A stretch of DNA of 64,000 nucleotides from a bacterium HR11. Lineage in GTDB: Bacteria > Acidobacteriota > HRBIN11. The stretch's first letter is position 1; every line of letters starts with the position of its first letter. This document shows positions 8,288 to 16,700 of the stretch, piece after piece. The notes under the pieces are model-generated. The model did no database searches and was not told the origin of the DNA. It was given only the letters and a program-made list of their open reading frames with translations. Position numbers and translations under genes: made by a program. The stretch spans positions 124,001 to 188,000 of the forward strand of contig BEHN01000003.1 of the NCBI GenBank assembly GCA_002898535.1, written 5' to 3'.

Positions 8288-9844
8288 GTCCTTCTTGGCC
8301 GGCGGTTGAATCGTCCCGACGATCCGTCGCTCCGGCACGCAGTAAGTCTGGACGACCCGCTGGACGTCGGCGGCCGTGACGGCTCGAATCTGCCGGGGCG
8401 TCTCGAAGAGCTTCCGCCAGGAGCCGGCGACTTTTTCGTAGAACGTCAGCTCCCGGGCCAGGTGCCCGTTATCTTCGAAGGTCTTATAGAAGTCGTGCAG
8501 GGCCTGAGCCTTAAAGCGCTCGAGCTCGTCGGGCCGGACGCCGTCTTTCCGGATCGAGTCCAGCTCCTCCAGGACCTCCTTTTCCAGGACGTCCAGCGCC
8601 ACGTCGGGATTGGGGACGACGAAAATGACCAGCAGATGGGGGTACTTTTCACCGGGAAAGCCCGTAAAGACGTTGACGGCCGCCGCCAGCTTCTTCTGGA
8701 GGACGAGCCGCTGATACAGGCGGGAACTCCGGCCGCGGGCCAGGACGTAGCTCAAGGCCTCAAGGGGCCAGTGGTCGGGATGCTTGAATTCCGGGACGTG
8801 AAAGGCCATGACCAGGAGGGGCTGGGCGTCCAGGTACAGGGTGAAGCGCCGCTCGCCCTCGAAGGGCGTCTCCTCCGTCACGATGGGCAGGCGGGACGCC
8901 GCCGGCGGCAGGCCGCCGAAGTACTTTTCAGCCCAGGCGGTCGCTTGCGCGGGGTCGATGAGGCCGACGGCCGCCGCCGCCATATAGTTGGGTCGGTAAT
9001 AGGCCTGATAGAACTGGAGGGCCCGCGAGATGTCGATATTCTCCAGGTCGGAGGGAAATCCGATGACGGGCCGGCCGTAAGGGTGCGCCAAGAAGGCCAC
9101 GCCGACGAGGCGATTGAACATCCGGCCGATGGGGTTGTTCTCGACCCGCAGGCGGTATTCCTCCAAGACGACGTCCCGTTCTTTGTAGAACTCCCGCAAG
9201 ACGGGGTCCCGGAAACGGGCCGACTCCAGGTAGAACCACAGCTCGGCTCGGTTACTGGGAAGACCGAAGAAGTACTCGGTCGAGTCGGCCGTCGTGAAGG
9301 CGTTCAGGCCCCGGCCGCCGTTGCGCTCGACGATCTGGCCAAACTCGTCGGTGACGACGTACTTTTGGGCCTCGGCCTCCCAGCGCTTGAAGTCGTCCCA
9401 GCAGGCCTGCATCCGGTCCCGGTCGGCCTGCTCGCCCTTCCACTTCTCCTGCAGGTAGCAGGCGTGGGCTTGCTCCATCTTGTCGAGGGCTTCTTTCTCC
9501 TTCGTCCAGTCGGAGGTCCCGATAGCCGAAGTCCCCTTGAAGGCCATGTGCTCGAAGAGATGCGCCAGACCGCTCTCCCCGAGGGACTCGTGGACACTCC
9601 CGGCGTCTACGTAATTGTGGAAGGCCACGACGGGAACGTAGCCCCGGGGCAGGACCAGGAGCTTAAATCCGTTCGGCAGGGTCTTCTCGACGACCCGCCG
9701 GGCCCACCGGGCCATCACGGGGTCCTCCTCCGCCTTGGGGACCATCCCCGGACCCGGCTTTTGGGCCGAGAGGACCGAGGCCTCCCAGAGGCCGACCCAT
9801 AGGGTGAAAAGAGCACCGACGATGAAGCCACGCCACCGCCGCAT
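8279..9844 (-). CDS. Zinc M16-family peptidase (insulinase type), exported
   Basis: 521 residues with an N-terminal signal sequence (RRWRGFIVGALFTLWVG, cleavage near VLSAQ). The zinc motif HLFEH is present, and the downstream Glu lies in ERDVVLEEYR. An insertion of about 70 residues rich in charged and Cys-containing helices (KEKEALDKMEQAHACYLQ to VVTDEFGQI) separates the motif from the GGRGLNAFTTADST segment; this arrangement is known in bacterial M16 proteins with the KGTSAIGT motif. The C-terminal half lacks a second zinc site. It probably acts with the non-catalytic M16 subunit encoded next downstream. The start has no strong ribosome site but no better choice exists. Confidence 0.9.
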   Translation of the reverse strand: MRRWRGFIVGALFTLWVGLWEASVLSAQKPGPGMVPKAEEDPVMARWARRVVEKTLPNGFKLLVLPRGYVPVVAFHNYVDAGSVHESLGESGLAHLFEHMAFKGTSAIGTSDWTKEKEALDKMEQAHACYLQEKWKGEQADRDRMQACWDDFKRWEAEAQKYVVTDEFGQIVERNGGRGLNAFTTADSTEYFFGLPSNRAELWFYLESARFRDPVLREFYKERDVVLEEYRLRVENNPIGRMFNRLVGVAFLAHPYGRPVIGFPSDLENIDISRALQFYQAYYRPNYMAAAAVGLIDPAQATAWAEKYFGGLPPAASRLPIVTEETPFEGERRFTLYLDAQPLLVMAFHVPEFKHPDHWPLEALSYVLARGRSSRLYQRLVLQKKLAAAVNVFTGFPGEKYPHLLVIFVVPNPDVALDVLEKEVLEELDSIRKDGVRPDELERFKAQALHDFYKTFEDNGHLARELTFYEKVAGSWRKLFETPRQIRAVTAADVQRVVQTYCVPERRIVGTIQPPAKKDGE

Positions 9845-9876
9845 GGCGCGCCCCCGCAGGATGAGACGGAGTTCCA

Positions 9877-9925
9877 GGACGCGAGATACGGGATGCAGGA
9901 TACAGGATGCAGGATACGAGATGCA
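9877..9925 (+). repeat. GGATGCA heptamer tandem array
   Basis: Seven 7-bp units such as AGATACG, GGATGCA, GGATACA and AGATGCA. Related short arrays occur near 8148-8187, 11110-11150, 22505-22530, 35467-35503 and 43192-43215. Confidence 0.8.
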
Positions 9926-9928
9926 AGA

Positions 9929-10185
9929 GGGCCGTTCGGTTCGTGAAAACCCGTATGGATTCGACTTTTCCGACCCTTCGGGGAGAATGGTTTTTCAAGC
10001 TTTGGCAGATAGGCAGTTCGGCAGATGGGCCGATGGTCCCAAAAGCCCTGGGGCTGATCCTTGCCCACCCGGCTTCTATCTGCCTATCTGCCGACCTGCC
10101 CATCGGCCGGATGCTTGAAAAATCGTGCTTTCCGAGCGTTGGGAAAGGTTGTTCCGACGCCGCTCTCACGAACCGAACGGCTCTG
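9929..10185 (+). mobile_element. Type 1 MITE-like element, copy 1
   Basis: The left arm starts GCCGTTCGGTTCGTGAAAAC and the right arm ends ACGAACCGAACGGCTCTG. Between them lie octamer repeats facing each other (GGCAGATAGGCAG against CTGCCTATCTGCC) around a CCCTGGGGCTGATCC core, so the whole can fold into a long hairpin. The right end abuts the TGA stop of the downstream coiled-coil gene exactly. The left outer bases are decayed. With the heptamer array it fills the 9845-10185 gap. Confidence 0.85.
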
Positions 10186-10818
10186 TCAGAACAGGGACTT
10201 GAGGAGGTTGACAAACGTCGGATTCAGGACCGTCATCAGGAGAAGCAAAAGGAGGATCAGGAAGTTCATCTTCAGATTAAGGCGCTCGTACTGGCCTTCC
10301 AGAACGGCCATGCGATTTTCCAGGTGGGCGACCCGGTCCTCCAGGCGGGCGACCCGGTCCTCCAGGCGGGCCGTTCGTTCCTCTAAACCGGCAATCCGTT
10401 CTCCGAACTCCTGGCGTAGCCCCTGGATTTGCGTTTGGAGCTGGGTCTGGAACTCTTGCCGCAGGCCCTGGAAGTGAGCTTGGAGCTGGGTCTGGAACTC
10501 TTGGCGCAAGCTCTGGACGTGAGCTTGGAGCTGGGTCTGGAACTCTTGGCGCAAGCTCTGGACGTGGGCTTGGAGCTGAGCCTGGAATTCTTGGCGCAGG
10601 CCCTGGATTTGTTCCTGGAACTTTGCCCACAGGGCCTCCATGTGGGCGAGGAAGACCTCCTTCGTGACTAACTTATCCAGGAGTTCGTCCCGTAGAACCG
10701 TCACCTGCACCGTTACGACGGCCCGGACGGCCTCCTCCAAGCCGTGCACGAGTTTACGAGCCGGCTCCTTGCCCAGGACGTCTTCCAGGGCCTCGTAGAC
10801 TTCCACGGGAATCGGCAT
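10186..10818 (-). CDS. Coiled-coil protein with C-terminal membrane anchor, paralogue 1
   Basis: 210 residues, function unknown. The N-terminal 60 residues (MPIPVEVYEALEDVLGKEPA onward) are mixed helix. Then come about four tandem 15-residue units of the type LRQEFQTQLQAHVQS, a heptad stretch (LEERTARLEDRVARLEDRV) and a C-terminal hydrophobic segment of about 18 residues (MNFLILLLLLLMTVL). The overall look is like DUF1640/CCDC90-type tail-anchored coiled coils. A paralogue at 12251-12871 shares the first 218 bp exactly and much of the 3' end, but has a different repeat block. A conserved promoter-like region precedes both genes. Confidence 0.8.
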   Translation of the reverse strand: MPIPVEVYEALEDVLGKEPARKLVHGLEEAVRAVVTVQVTVLRDELLDKLVTKEVFLAHMEALWAKFQEQIQGLRQEFQAQLQAHVQSLRQEFQTQLQAHVQSLRQEFQTQLQAHFQGLRQEFQTQLQTQIQGLRQEFGERIAGLEERTARLEDRVARLEDRVAHLENRMAVLEGQYERLNLKMNFLILLLLLLMTVLNPTFVNLLKSLF

Positions 10819-10825
10819 GCGGTGG
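10601..10825 (-). repeat. 225-bp exact duplication (with 12654-12878)
   Basis: The 5' ends of the two coiled-coil genes, including the start codons and a few bases upstream, are identical without gaps at a constant offset of 2053 bp. Weaker similarity continues another 70 bp upstream over the promoter region. This implies recent duplication or gene conversion. Confidence 0.92.
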
Positions 10826-10865
10826 CCCCCATTTGGCCCGGATGCGTCTTTATGGTCTGCCCGGA

Positions 10866-10895
10866 TATTCTGAGGTTTCCCCCAGGGATTTGCAA
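10866..10895 (-). promoter_or_regulatory. Predicted promoter of coiled-coil gene 1
   Basis: Minus strand: TTGCAA, an 18-bp spacer, then AGAATA, about 48 bases before the start codon. Exactly the same boxes and spacing are kept upstream of the paralogue at 12919-12948, although the spacer bases differ. Conservation against a diverged background supports function; the sigma factor is inferred. Confidence 0.45.
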
Positions 10896-10961
10896 GCCGG
10901 CGGATGCTTGGCCGGTTCTAAAATTCTAAAGTGCGGAACGGGCGATAGGTAGAATGTATTT

Positions 10962-11056
10962 TCAAAACACTCATTTTACCACCGAGACGCCGAAGACCCC
11001 GAGAAAAATCGAAGAAGGACCGTCGTCCTCTGCGCCTCGGCGGTGAGTGTTGAAAC
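10962..11056. repeat. CACCGCCGAGGCGCAGAG-type hairpin repeat
   Basis: The arms AACACTCA...CCACCGAG and CTCGGCGGTGAGTGTT face each other around a GAGAAAAATCGAAGAA core. A second copy at about 43807-43914 has the same layout. It occupies the middle of the 10819-11179 spacer together with a GGATGCA-type array at 11110-11150; no gene is seen there. Confidence 0.65.
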
Positions 11057-11179
11057 AGGCTTTAGCGAACGGCGAGGGGCGAATGAGTCCCTACCCCCCT
11101 TACTCCCCCATCTTGCGTCCTGCATCCCGCATCTTGTATCCTGCATCCCACAATCCCCTTCATGGCGGCGGGATCACGG

Positions 11180-12178
11180 ATGGGCGTCTGGTACATGCCG
11201 CCGTTCGAGCTCGTCCAGCCCCGGGACCTGGACGGGGCCTTGAGGCACCTGGCCGACTGGGCGGCTGACACGAAAATCCTGGCCGGCGGGACGGACCTCC
11301 TGCCCAGCATGCGTCAACGGCTGTTCGAGCCCCGGTACCTCCTGGCCGTCGGGCGTCTGTCCGAACTCCGGGGCATCGCCTGGGAGGGCGACTGGGTCCG
11401 CATCGGGGCCGCCGAGACCCTCAACGCCGTGGCCGCCCACCCTCAGCTCGTCTCGGCCTTTCCGGCCCTGACCGAGGCGGCCGCCGCCGTCGCCGCTTAC
11501 AACATCCGGAACATGGGGACTCTCGGGGGCAACGTGTGTCTCGACACGCGGTGCCACTGGTACAACCAGTCGTACTTCTGGCGGAAGGGCATCGGGTTCT
11601 GCTTGAAGAAGGACGGGACCGTGTGCCACGTGGCTCCGGGCGGACGGCAATGCTGGGCCGCCTATTCGGGCGACACGGCGGCCGCCCTGATGGCCCTCGA
11701 GGCTCAGCTTCGGCTCGTCGCCCCGACCGGCGAGCGCCTCGTCCCGATTCGGGCATTCTTCCTAAACGACGGCCAACGGCGTTTTGTCTTACGGCCCGAC
11801 GAAGTCCTCACGGAGGTCCGCATCCCCCGATGGATGGCCGGATACCAGGGCCGTTACTTTAAGTACCGCATCCGGCAAGCCGTGGACTATCCCCTGGTCG
11901 GCGTCGCCGTCCTGGTCCGGACGTCGGGGCCTCGCGTCCTGGACGTCCGCGTCGGTCTGACGGCCGTGAACCCCATGCCCCGATACTTCGACGTCCCGAG
12001 TGAATGGCTCGAGGAACCCCCGGACGTCTGGGTCGAACGGGTCGTCGAGGCCGTCGCCCGGTTGGCCCGCCCCCTGAAGACGAGCCTGCTCGTCGGTCCG
12101 GCCTACCGTCAGCACCTGGTCCGGGTCTTCGTCCGGCGGGGCCTCCGGTCCCTCCTGGCGCTCTCTGCGGCGGCGTAG
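11180..12178 (+). CDS. FAD subunit of a xanthine dehydrogenase/4-hydroxybenzoyl-CoA reductase-type enzyme
   Basis: Flavoprotein of the CoxM/HcrB family. From the ATG at 11180 (GGA six bases upstream; 11162 and 11195 are alternatives) it has 332 residues. FAD-binding motifs are ILAGGTDLLPSM (33-44) and TLGGNVC (114-120). Between them and SGDTAAAL is an insert with four Cys, C125, C141, C149 and C158, spaced C-x15-C-x7-C-x8-C. As I recall, this is the spacing that binds the extra 4Fe-4S cluster in the beta subunit of 4-hydroxybenzoyl-CoA reductase. The C-terminal CO_deh_flav_C domain is complete. The molybdenum and 2Fe-2S subunits are not adjacent, so the partner must be elsewhere or the protein has another role. 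Confidence 0.85.
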   Translation: MGVWYMPPFELVQPRDLDGALRHLADWAADTKILAGGTDLLPSMRQRLFEPRYLLAVGRLSELRGIAWEGDWVRIGAAETLNAVAAHPQLVSAFPALTEAAAAVAAYNIRNMGTLGGNVCLDTRCHWYNQSYFWRKGIGFCLKKDGTVCHVAPGGRQCWAAYSGDTAAALMALEAQLRLVAPTGERLVPIRAFFLNDGQRRFVLRPDEVLTEVRIPRWMAGYQGRYFKYRIRQAVDYPLVGVAVLVRTSGPRVLDVRVGLTAVNPMPRYFDVPSEWLEEPPDVWVERVVEAVARLARPLKTSLLVGPAYRQHLVRVFVRRGLRSLLALSAAA

Positions 12179-12250
12179 GGGAAATGGGGAGGTAAGGGGC
12201 GGTGCTATGGGGATCGGGCCGTATTCCATATCAAAGCCGTCCCGCCCTTG

Positions 12251-12871
12251 TCAGAACAGGGACTTGAGGAAGTCGACAAACGTCGGATTCAGGACCGTCA
12301 TCAGGAGAAGTATGAGGAGGATCAGAAAGTTCATCTTCAGGTTGAGGCGGTCGTACTGGCCTTCCAGGACGGCCATGCGATTTTCCAGGTTGGCGACCCG
12401 GTCCTCCAAGCGGGCGACCCGGTCCTCCAGGCGGGTCATTCGTTCCTCGAACTCCTGGCGTAGCCCCTGGATTTGGGTTTGGATCTGGGTCTGAAATTCT
12501 TGCCGTAGTCCCTGGACTTGGGTCTGAAATTCTTGCCGCAGTCCCTGGACCTGGGTCTGAAACTCTGCCCGTAGTCCCTGGATCTGGGTCTGAAATTCTT
12601 GCCGTAGCCCCTGGACCTGGGTCTGGAGCTGGGTCTGAAACTCTGCCCGGAGCCCCTGGATTTGTTCCTGGAACTTTGCCCACAGGGCCTCCATGTGGGC
12701 GAGGAAGACCTCCTTCGTGACTAACTTATCCAGGAGTTCGTCCCGTAGAACCGTCACCTGCACCGTTACGACGGCCCGGACGGCCTCCTCCAAGCCGTGC
12801 ACGAGTTTACGAGCCGGCTCCTTGCCCAGGACGTCTTCCAGGGCCTCGTAGACTTCCACGGGAATCGGCAT
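12251..12871 (-). CDS. Coiled-coil protein with C-terminal membrane anchor, paralogue 2
   Basis: 206 residues from the ATG matching paralogue 1; the longer upstream frame is spacer. N-terminus and C-terminus are nearly the same as in the protein at 10186-10818, ending in a hydrophobic segment (MNFLILLILLLMTVL) and NPTFVDFLKSLF. The middle is built mainly of 11-residue units (LRQEFQTQVQG) plus one or two of 15 residues, rather than only 15-residue units. Eleven- and 15-residue units are both compatible with left- or right-drifting coiled coils. No function is known. The two genes flank the FAD subunit gene on the opposite strand, so the intervening plus-strand gene may have been captured between duplicates. 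Confidence 0.8.
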   Translation of the reverse strand: MPIPVEVYEALEDVLGKEPARKLVHGLEEAVRAVVTVQVTVLRDELLDKLVTKEVFLAHMEALWAKFQEQIQGLRAEFQTQLQTQVQGLRQEFQTQIQGLRAEFQTQVQGLRQEFQTQVQGLRQEFQTQIQTQIQGLRQEFEERMTRLEDRVARLEDRVANLENRMAVLEGQYDRLNLKMNFLILLILLLMTVLNPTFVDFLKSLF

Positions 12872-12918
12872 GCGGTGGACCCCCTTCGGACCGGATGCAT
12901 CTTTATGTTCGGCCCGAA

Positions 12919-12948
12919 TATTCTGGGGTCCCCGCCAGGGATTTGCAA
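12919..12948 (-). promoter_or_regulatory. Predicted promoter of coiled-coil gene 2
   Basis: TTGCAA-N18-AGAATA on the minus strand, matching boxes and spacing upstream of paralogue 1 (10866-10895). Confidence 0.45.
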
Positions 12949-13023
12949 ACCGGGGGCTCAGCGACTGCGGATAAGCCCTTACTTCCCTACCTGCCCACTT
13001 GCCCGCCTGCCGACCTGCCCATC

Positions 13024-13629
13024 TCACGATGGGGGCTTTTCCCCTTTCGGCGTTTCCTTCTTGGGTGCTTCGGCGGCCTTCTCGACGAGGCGGCGGTACT
13101 GCTCGGCCAGCTCCTGATGGCGCTTCTTCAGTTCGTTCAGCTCGTCGATCATGCGCTGGATTTGCTTCTGGGCCCGCTCCCGCAGGCCGGGGTCCGTCTC
13201 CCGTTCGGCCTTCTGGATGCGGCCGTTGATATCCTCGACCATCCGCTGGATCGTCGCCTCCAGCTCCCGGATTTGGGCCAGGAGCTTTTCGGCCTGGGGG
13301 TCCGGCGTTTCGGTCGGCCGAGCCTTTTGCTGAAGTTGCTTGAACAGTCTTTCGTATTCTGGATAGAGTCTTTGAATTTTATAGCTGACGCGCAGGGCCT
13401 CTTCCATGAGGCGGCGTCGCTCGGCGGGGTCCTGCGTCGCCCGGGCCTTTTCCAGGAGGTCCCGGTACGTCTGATCCAAGGCCCGAAGTTGCTCTTCTTT
13501 GGCCTTGAGTTCCTTTTGCAGTTCCTCCACCGACGGGGACGTCGGGGGCGGGGGCGCCGCCTCTTGCGCCCACACCCACCAGGCGACCATCCCCAGACTA
13601 AGGCAGAGGATCCACGCCCTTTGGATCAT
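13024..13629 (-). CDS. Secreted coiled-coil protein, unknown function
   Basis: 201 residues. The start at 13629 has AGGAGG five to six bases upstream and begins a signal peptide (MIQRAWILCLSLGMVAWWVWAQ). The mature part is helical throughout, with heptads from VEELQKELKAKEEQLRALDQ to HQELAEQYRRLVEKAAE and a Lys/Pro-rich tail. The layout is like small periplasmic coiled-coil proteins; no enzyme motif is visible. It lies 87 bp downstream of pilY1 on the same strand and could be the last gene of the pilus operon, but I cannot show a link to pilus assembly. Confidence 0.78.
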   Translation of the reverse strand: MIQRAWILCLSLGMVAWWVWAQEAAPPPPTSPSVEELQKELKAKEEQLRALDQTYRDLLEKARATQDPAERRRLMEEALRVSYKIQRLYPEYERLFKQLQQKARPTETPDPQAEKLLAQIRELEATIQRMVEDINGRIQKAERETDPGLRERAQKQIQRMIDELNELKKRHQELAEQYRRLVEKAAEAPKKETPKGEKPPS

Positions 13630-13716
13630 CGACGCCTCCTTCGCCCGACTCTCCAACATGCGCATCGGGCATGCGCATACGCCCGGTCCCCAGCCTCCGG
13701 GGCCGGACTCTGAAAA

Positions 13717-16700
13717 TCATTGAAGCCGCTTCACGCCCCGAAGTTGAGGCAGGGGCGGGTTCCCCGGGATAAACTCATGACCCGGCAGGAAAGGCGTGGC
13801 GATGGCTTCCCCGTACCCCGTCCGCACGACGACGATCTTGCCGGCCACGGCCGTGATGCCCATGACCGGCGTCAAGCCTAAGGACCGTAAGGGCTTCAGT
13901 TGCTGACCCCACGTCCAGGCGTTCGAGGGGGTCGTAAAGCCGACAGACCCGCCGGATTCCTCGGAGAACTCGACATGGATGGGGAACAGGAAGGACTCGC
14001 CCGTACATGCGTTAGCCTCCGGGTTGGGGACCATCGGGTCATAAAGGAGGAAGAAGACCTGCGCCCGCCGGCCGCCTGTCTTTCGGAAAGATTCGACGAT
14101 GATGAGGGGCCGGGTCGTCACCCGCGTGTGCTCGCTCAGCGTCGGCGTCCGGTCTACAGTGCCGTTCCCATCGTCGTCCACGGGCACGGTGACCTTCGCC
14201 ATCTGGAGGCGGAACCGGCGCTTTTCCGGGGGCAGGCTGGGGTCCGTCTGAAGGTCCTTAGTATCCGTGACCTTGAAGAGGTCCAGTTGCACGAAGGTGC
14301 AGAACTGACCGCTTCCGCAAAAATCCCTGTTCTTGTCGTTTACGTCCCCGTCCGTTTCGAGGATCGAGCCCGTCGCCGTCGCCATGAGCATGGCCTTTCG
14401 GCCTAAGGCGTGGGCCAGAGCTGGCGTAAAGTAAATCGGTTGGGTCGGCCCCAGGTCCAGGATCGGCGACGGGGCGTTCGGACGCCATAGGGCGGAATTC
14501 GGGTCGGCCAGCCAGCGCATCGGGACCCGGCCGAGGGTGTCGGCGAACCAAGCGTGGGTCGCCAAAGTGTCGGGTCGGTTGATGTCCACGTCGGCCGACT
14601 GCATGGCCATATTGCCGTAGACGTGGAAGGGGACGCAGAAAGAATTCCCGTTGGGGTCGCAAGTCGGCAGAGCGCTGGGCCATACCAGGCTGTGGTTGAA
14701 GGGGTCTAACCGGCCCGTGTCGGCGGCCAGGAAGGTGGCGTAGCTTTTGACATGGGTGTCGGCCGAGTCGGTCGTGACGACGCCGACCATCCAGTTTTCG
14801 TAGAACTTGCCCTCGATGACTTGCCCGCCCCGGAAGCTCGGGGCGATGGGAACGCCGGACCAGACCTTGTCGCACGTGGGACAGGCCTGGGTTCGAGCCT
14901 CGGCCCCGTCCCAGTACCACCAGACCGAGAAGGGCTGGTTGGGGTCCTGCGCCGGGTTCGTGACGTCCAGGGCATAGAGCCCCGGAATCTTCGGACCCAT
15001 CGGCATCAGCAGAAGCGTCCGCCACTTGACTTCGCCGGGCCACCACCGGACCCACACGTCGGTCGTATTCAGCGGCGCCGACATCGTCCAGATGTGGTCG
15101 TCGAAGTTGGGAACCTCGGCCTGCCCCGTGGGGATATTCTTCCCCTGCTGGACGTAACTGCGGTAGTTCTGGAACAACTGAATGACGGCCGGGAAGGCCT
15201 GGGGCGGCAGGAAGGCAAAACGCTCGATGGGCGGAGAGCCGGGATTCCTGGGGTCATGCTTCAACTCGAAGGCGTGGAGCAAACCGTCGTTGGCCGTGAC
15301 ATAGGCCAGCGGCGGACGGTTCTGGACCAGAGCGTCAAAGACCGTCTTCGGCGGGACCGTCCCGCTGATGTAGGTATCCGGGTGGACGACGATGACCGGC
15401 GAACTCCCGACGAGGTCGCCCAGGAGCCAGGCCCGCTTGGCGCCGTTCCCGTCACCGCCCAGGATGAAGTCGATCAGCATGTCGATGTCGGCGTTGTCGG
15501 TCGAAGCCGGCGTTCCATTCCCGTTGAGGTCCAGGCTCCCCCAGTTGACGGTCGTGACATTATTCCGGAGCCAGTCGCGCAGAGCGGCATCGCCCTTGAC
15601 CAGCTTTTTCAGGGTCCGGCACTCCGGCGACGGGCCGGTCGCCGCGTCGGCGCGCCCGCAGGCCGAACTGACCGTATAGATGGCCCGTTTGTAATCGGGC
15701 TGGTCGGGGTTGGCCTGCTTCAGGAGGGAACAGGCGGCGTCCCATCGGAGCCGAAAGTAGGGCAGGTTTTGGGGATTGCCATTCGCATCGCCGCATCTCG
15801 GGTTGCCCGAGATGATCGTGAGCGTCGGGTCCTCCAGCTTCTGACAGAGTTCGCTGAACTTGATTTCGTTGATGTTCTTGAAGGTCGTGCCCGGTAGCGG
15901 GGGCGTGTCGCACGGGACGGCTTCCCAGTGCCGCAGGGAGCCCCTCCAGGTGGGGATCTGGGTCGAGGGTACCAGGACGGAACCCAGCGTCGCCGTGATG
16001 TCGCCCCCGACGGACGTCGAGGTCCCCATCGAGTAGTCGCCGGCCAGGATGCCGGCCAGGATCTTGTTGAAGGCGTTCTGGAGTTCGTCCGGGTCGCTGG
16101 CGAAGAAAGCGTAGTTGCCGCACCGCCGGTCACAGCCGGGCGTCGTGCGGTTGGGGTCGGGCTTCACGTCCGGCGGGCAGGCCGAGCATTCGGGTCGGGG
16201 CGGGGCCCAGTAGTTGTCGAGGGTCGTCGTACTGGAGGGGTCAGGGGGATTCTGGGGCGCCCGGTCCGTGTTGTCCTGCCAGCGGACGCCGGCGTCCTCC
16301 CGGCTGGCGTCGGTCCGACCCATGTAAGCCACGAGGTTCAGTTCACAGCGGGCGACGTCCGGGCTGACGCCGACGGCGAACGTCTGGACAGGCGTCGGAG
16401 ACTTCTCGCCGGGGGGCGGACTGGATTTCCAGCACTCAGTCCAATCCCGCGGAGGAGCTTTCGTCAGGAACAGGTCGTCGGCCCGGCCAGGGGGCATCTT
16501 GGTCCAGTATTTTTCAGCGCCCGGCGTGTTCCAGCCCGTACAACTGTTGCCCCATCCACCTTGGGGGAATTTAGTCCCGGAAACCCCGGGGTTGCACTTA
16601 TTGCTCTGGCCATCGGTCAGGAGGATCACGTAGTAGGGCCGCTTGCAGAACTGACCGGCCCTGTCCTGTCCGAACCACTGGTCCAGCTCGCCCTTGGCAT

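Noticed and set aside
13900-14406. Plus-strand frames opposite pilY1
   Set aside because: pilY1 is supported by family motifs throughout; these frames lack ribosome sites and domains.
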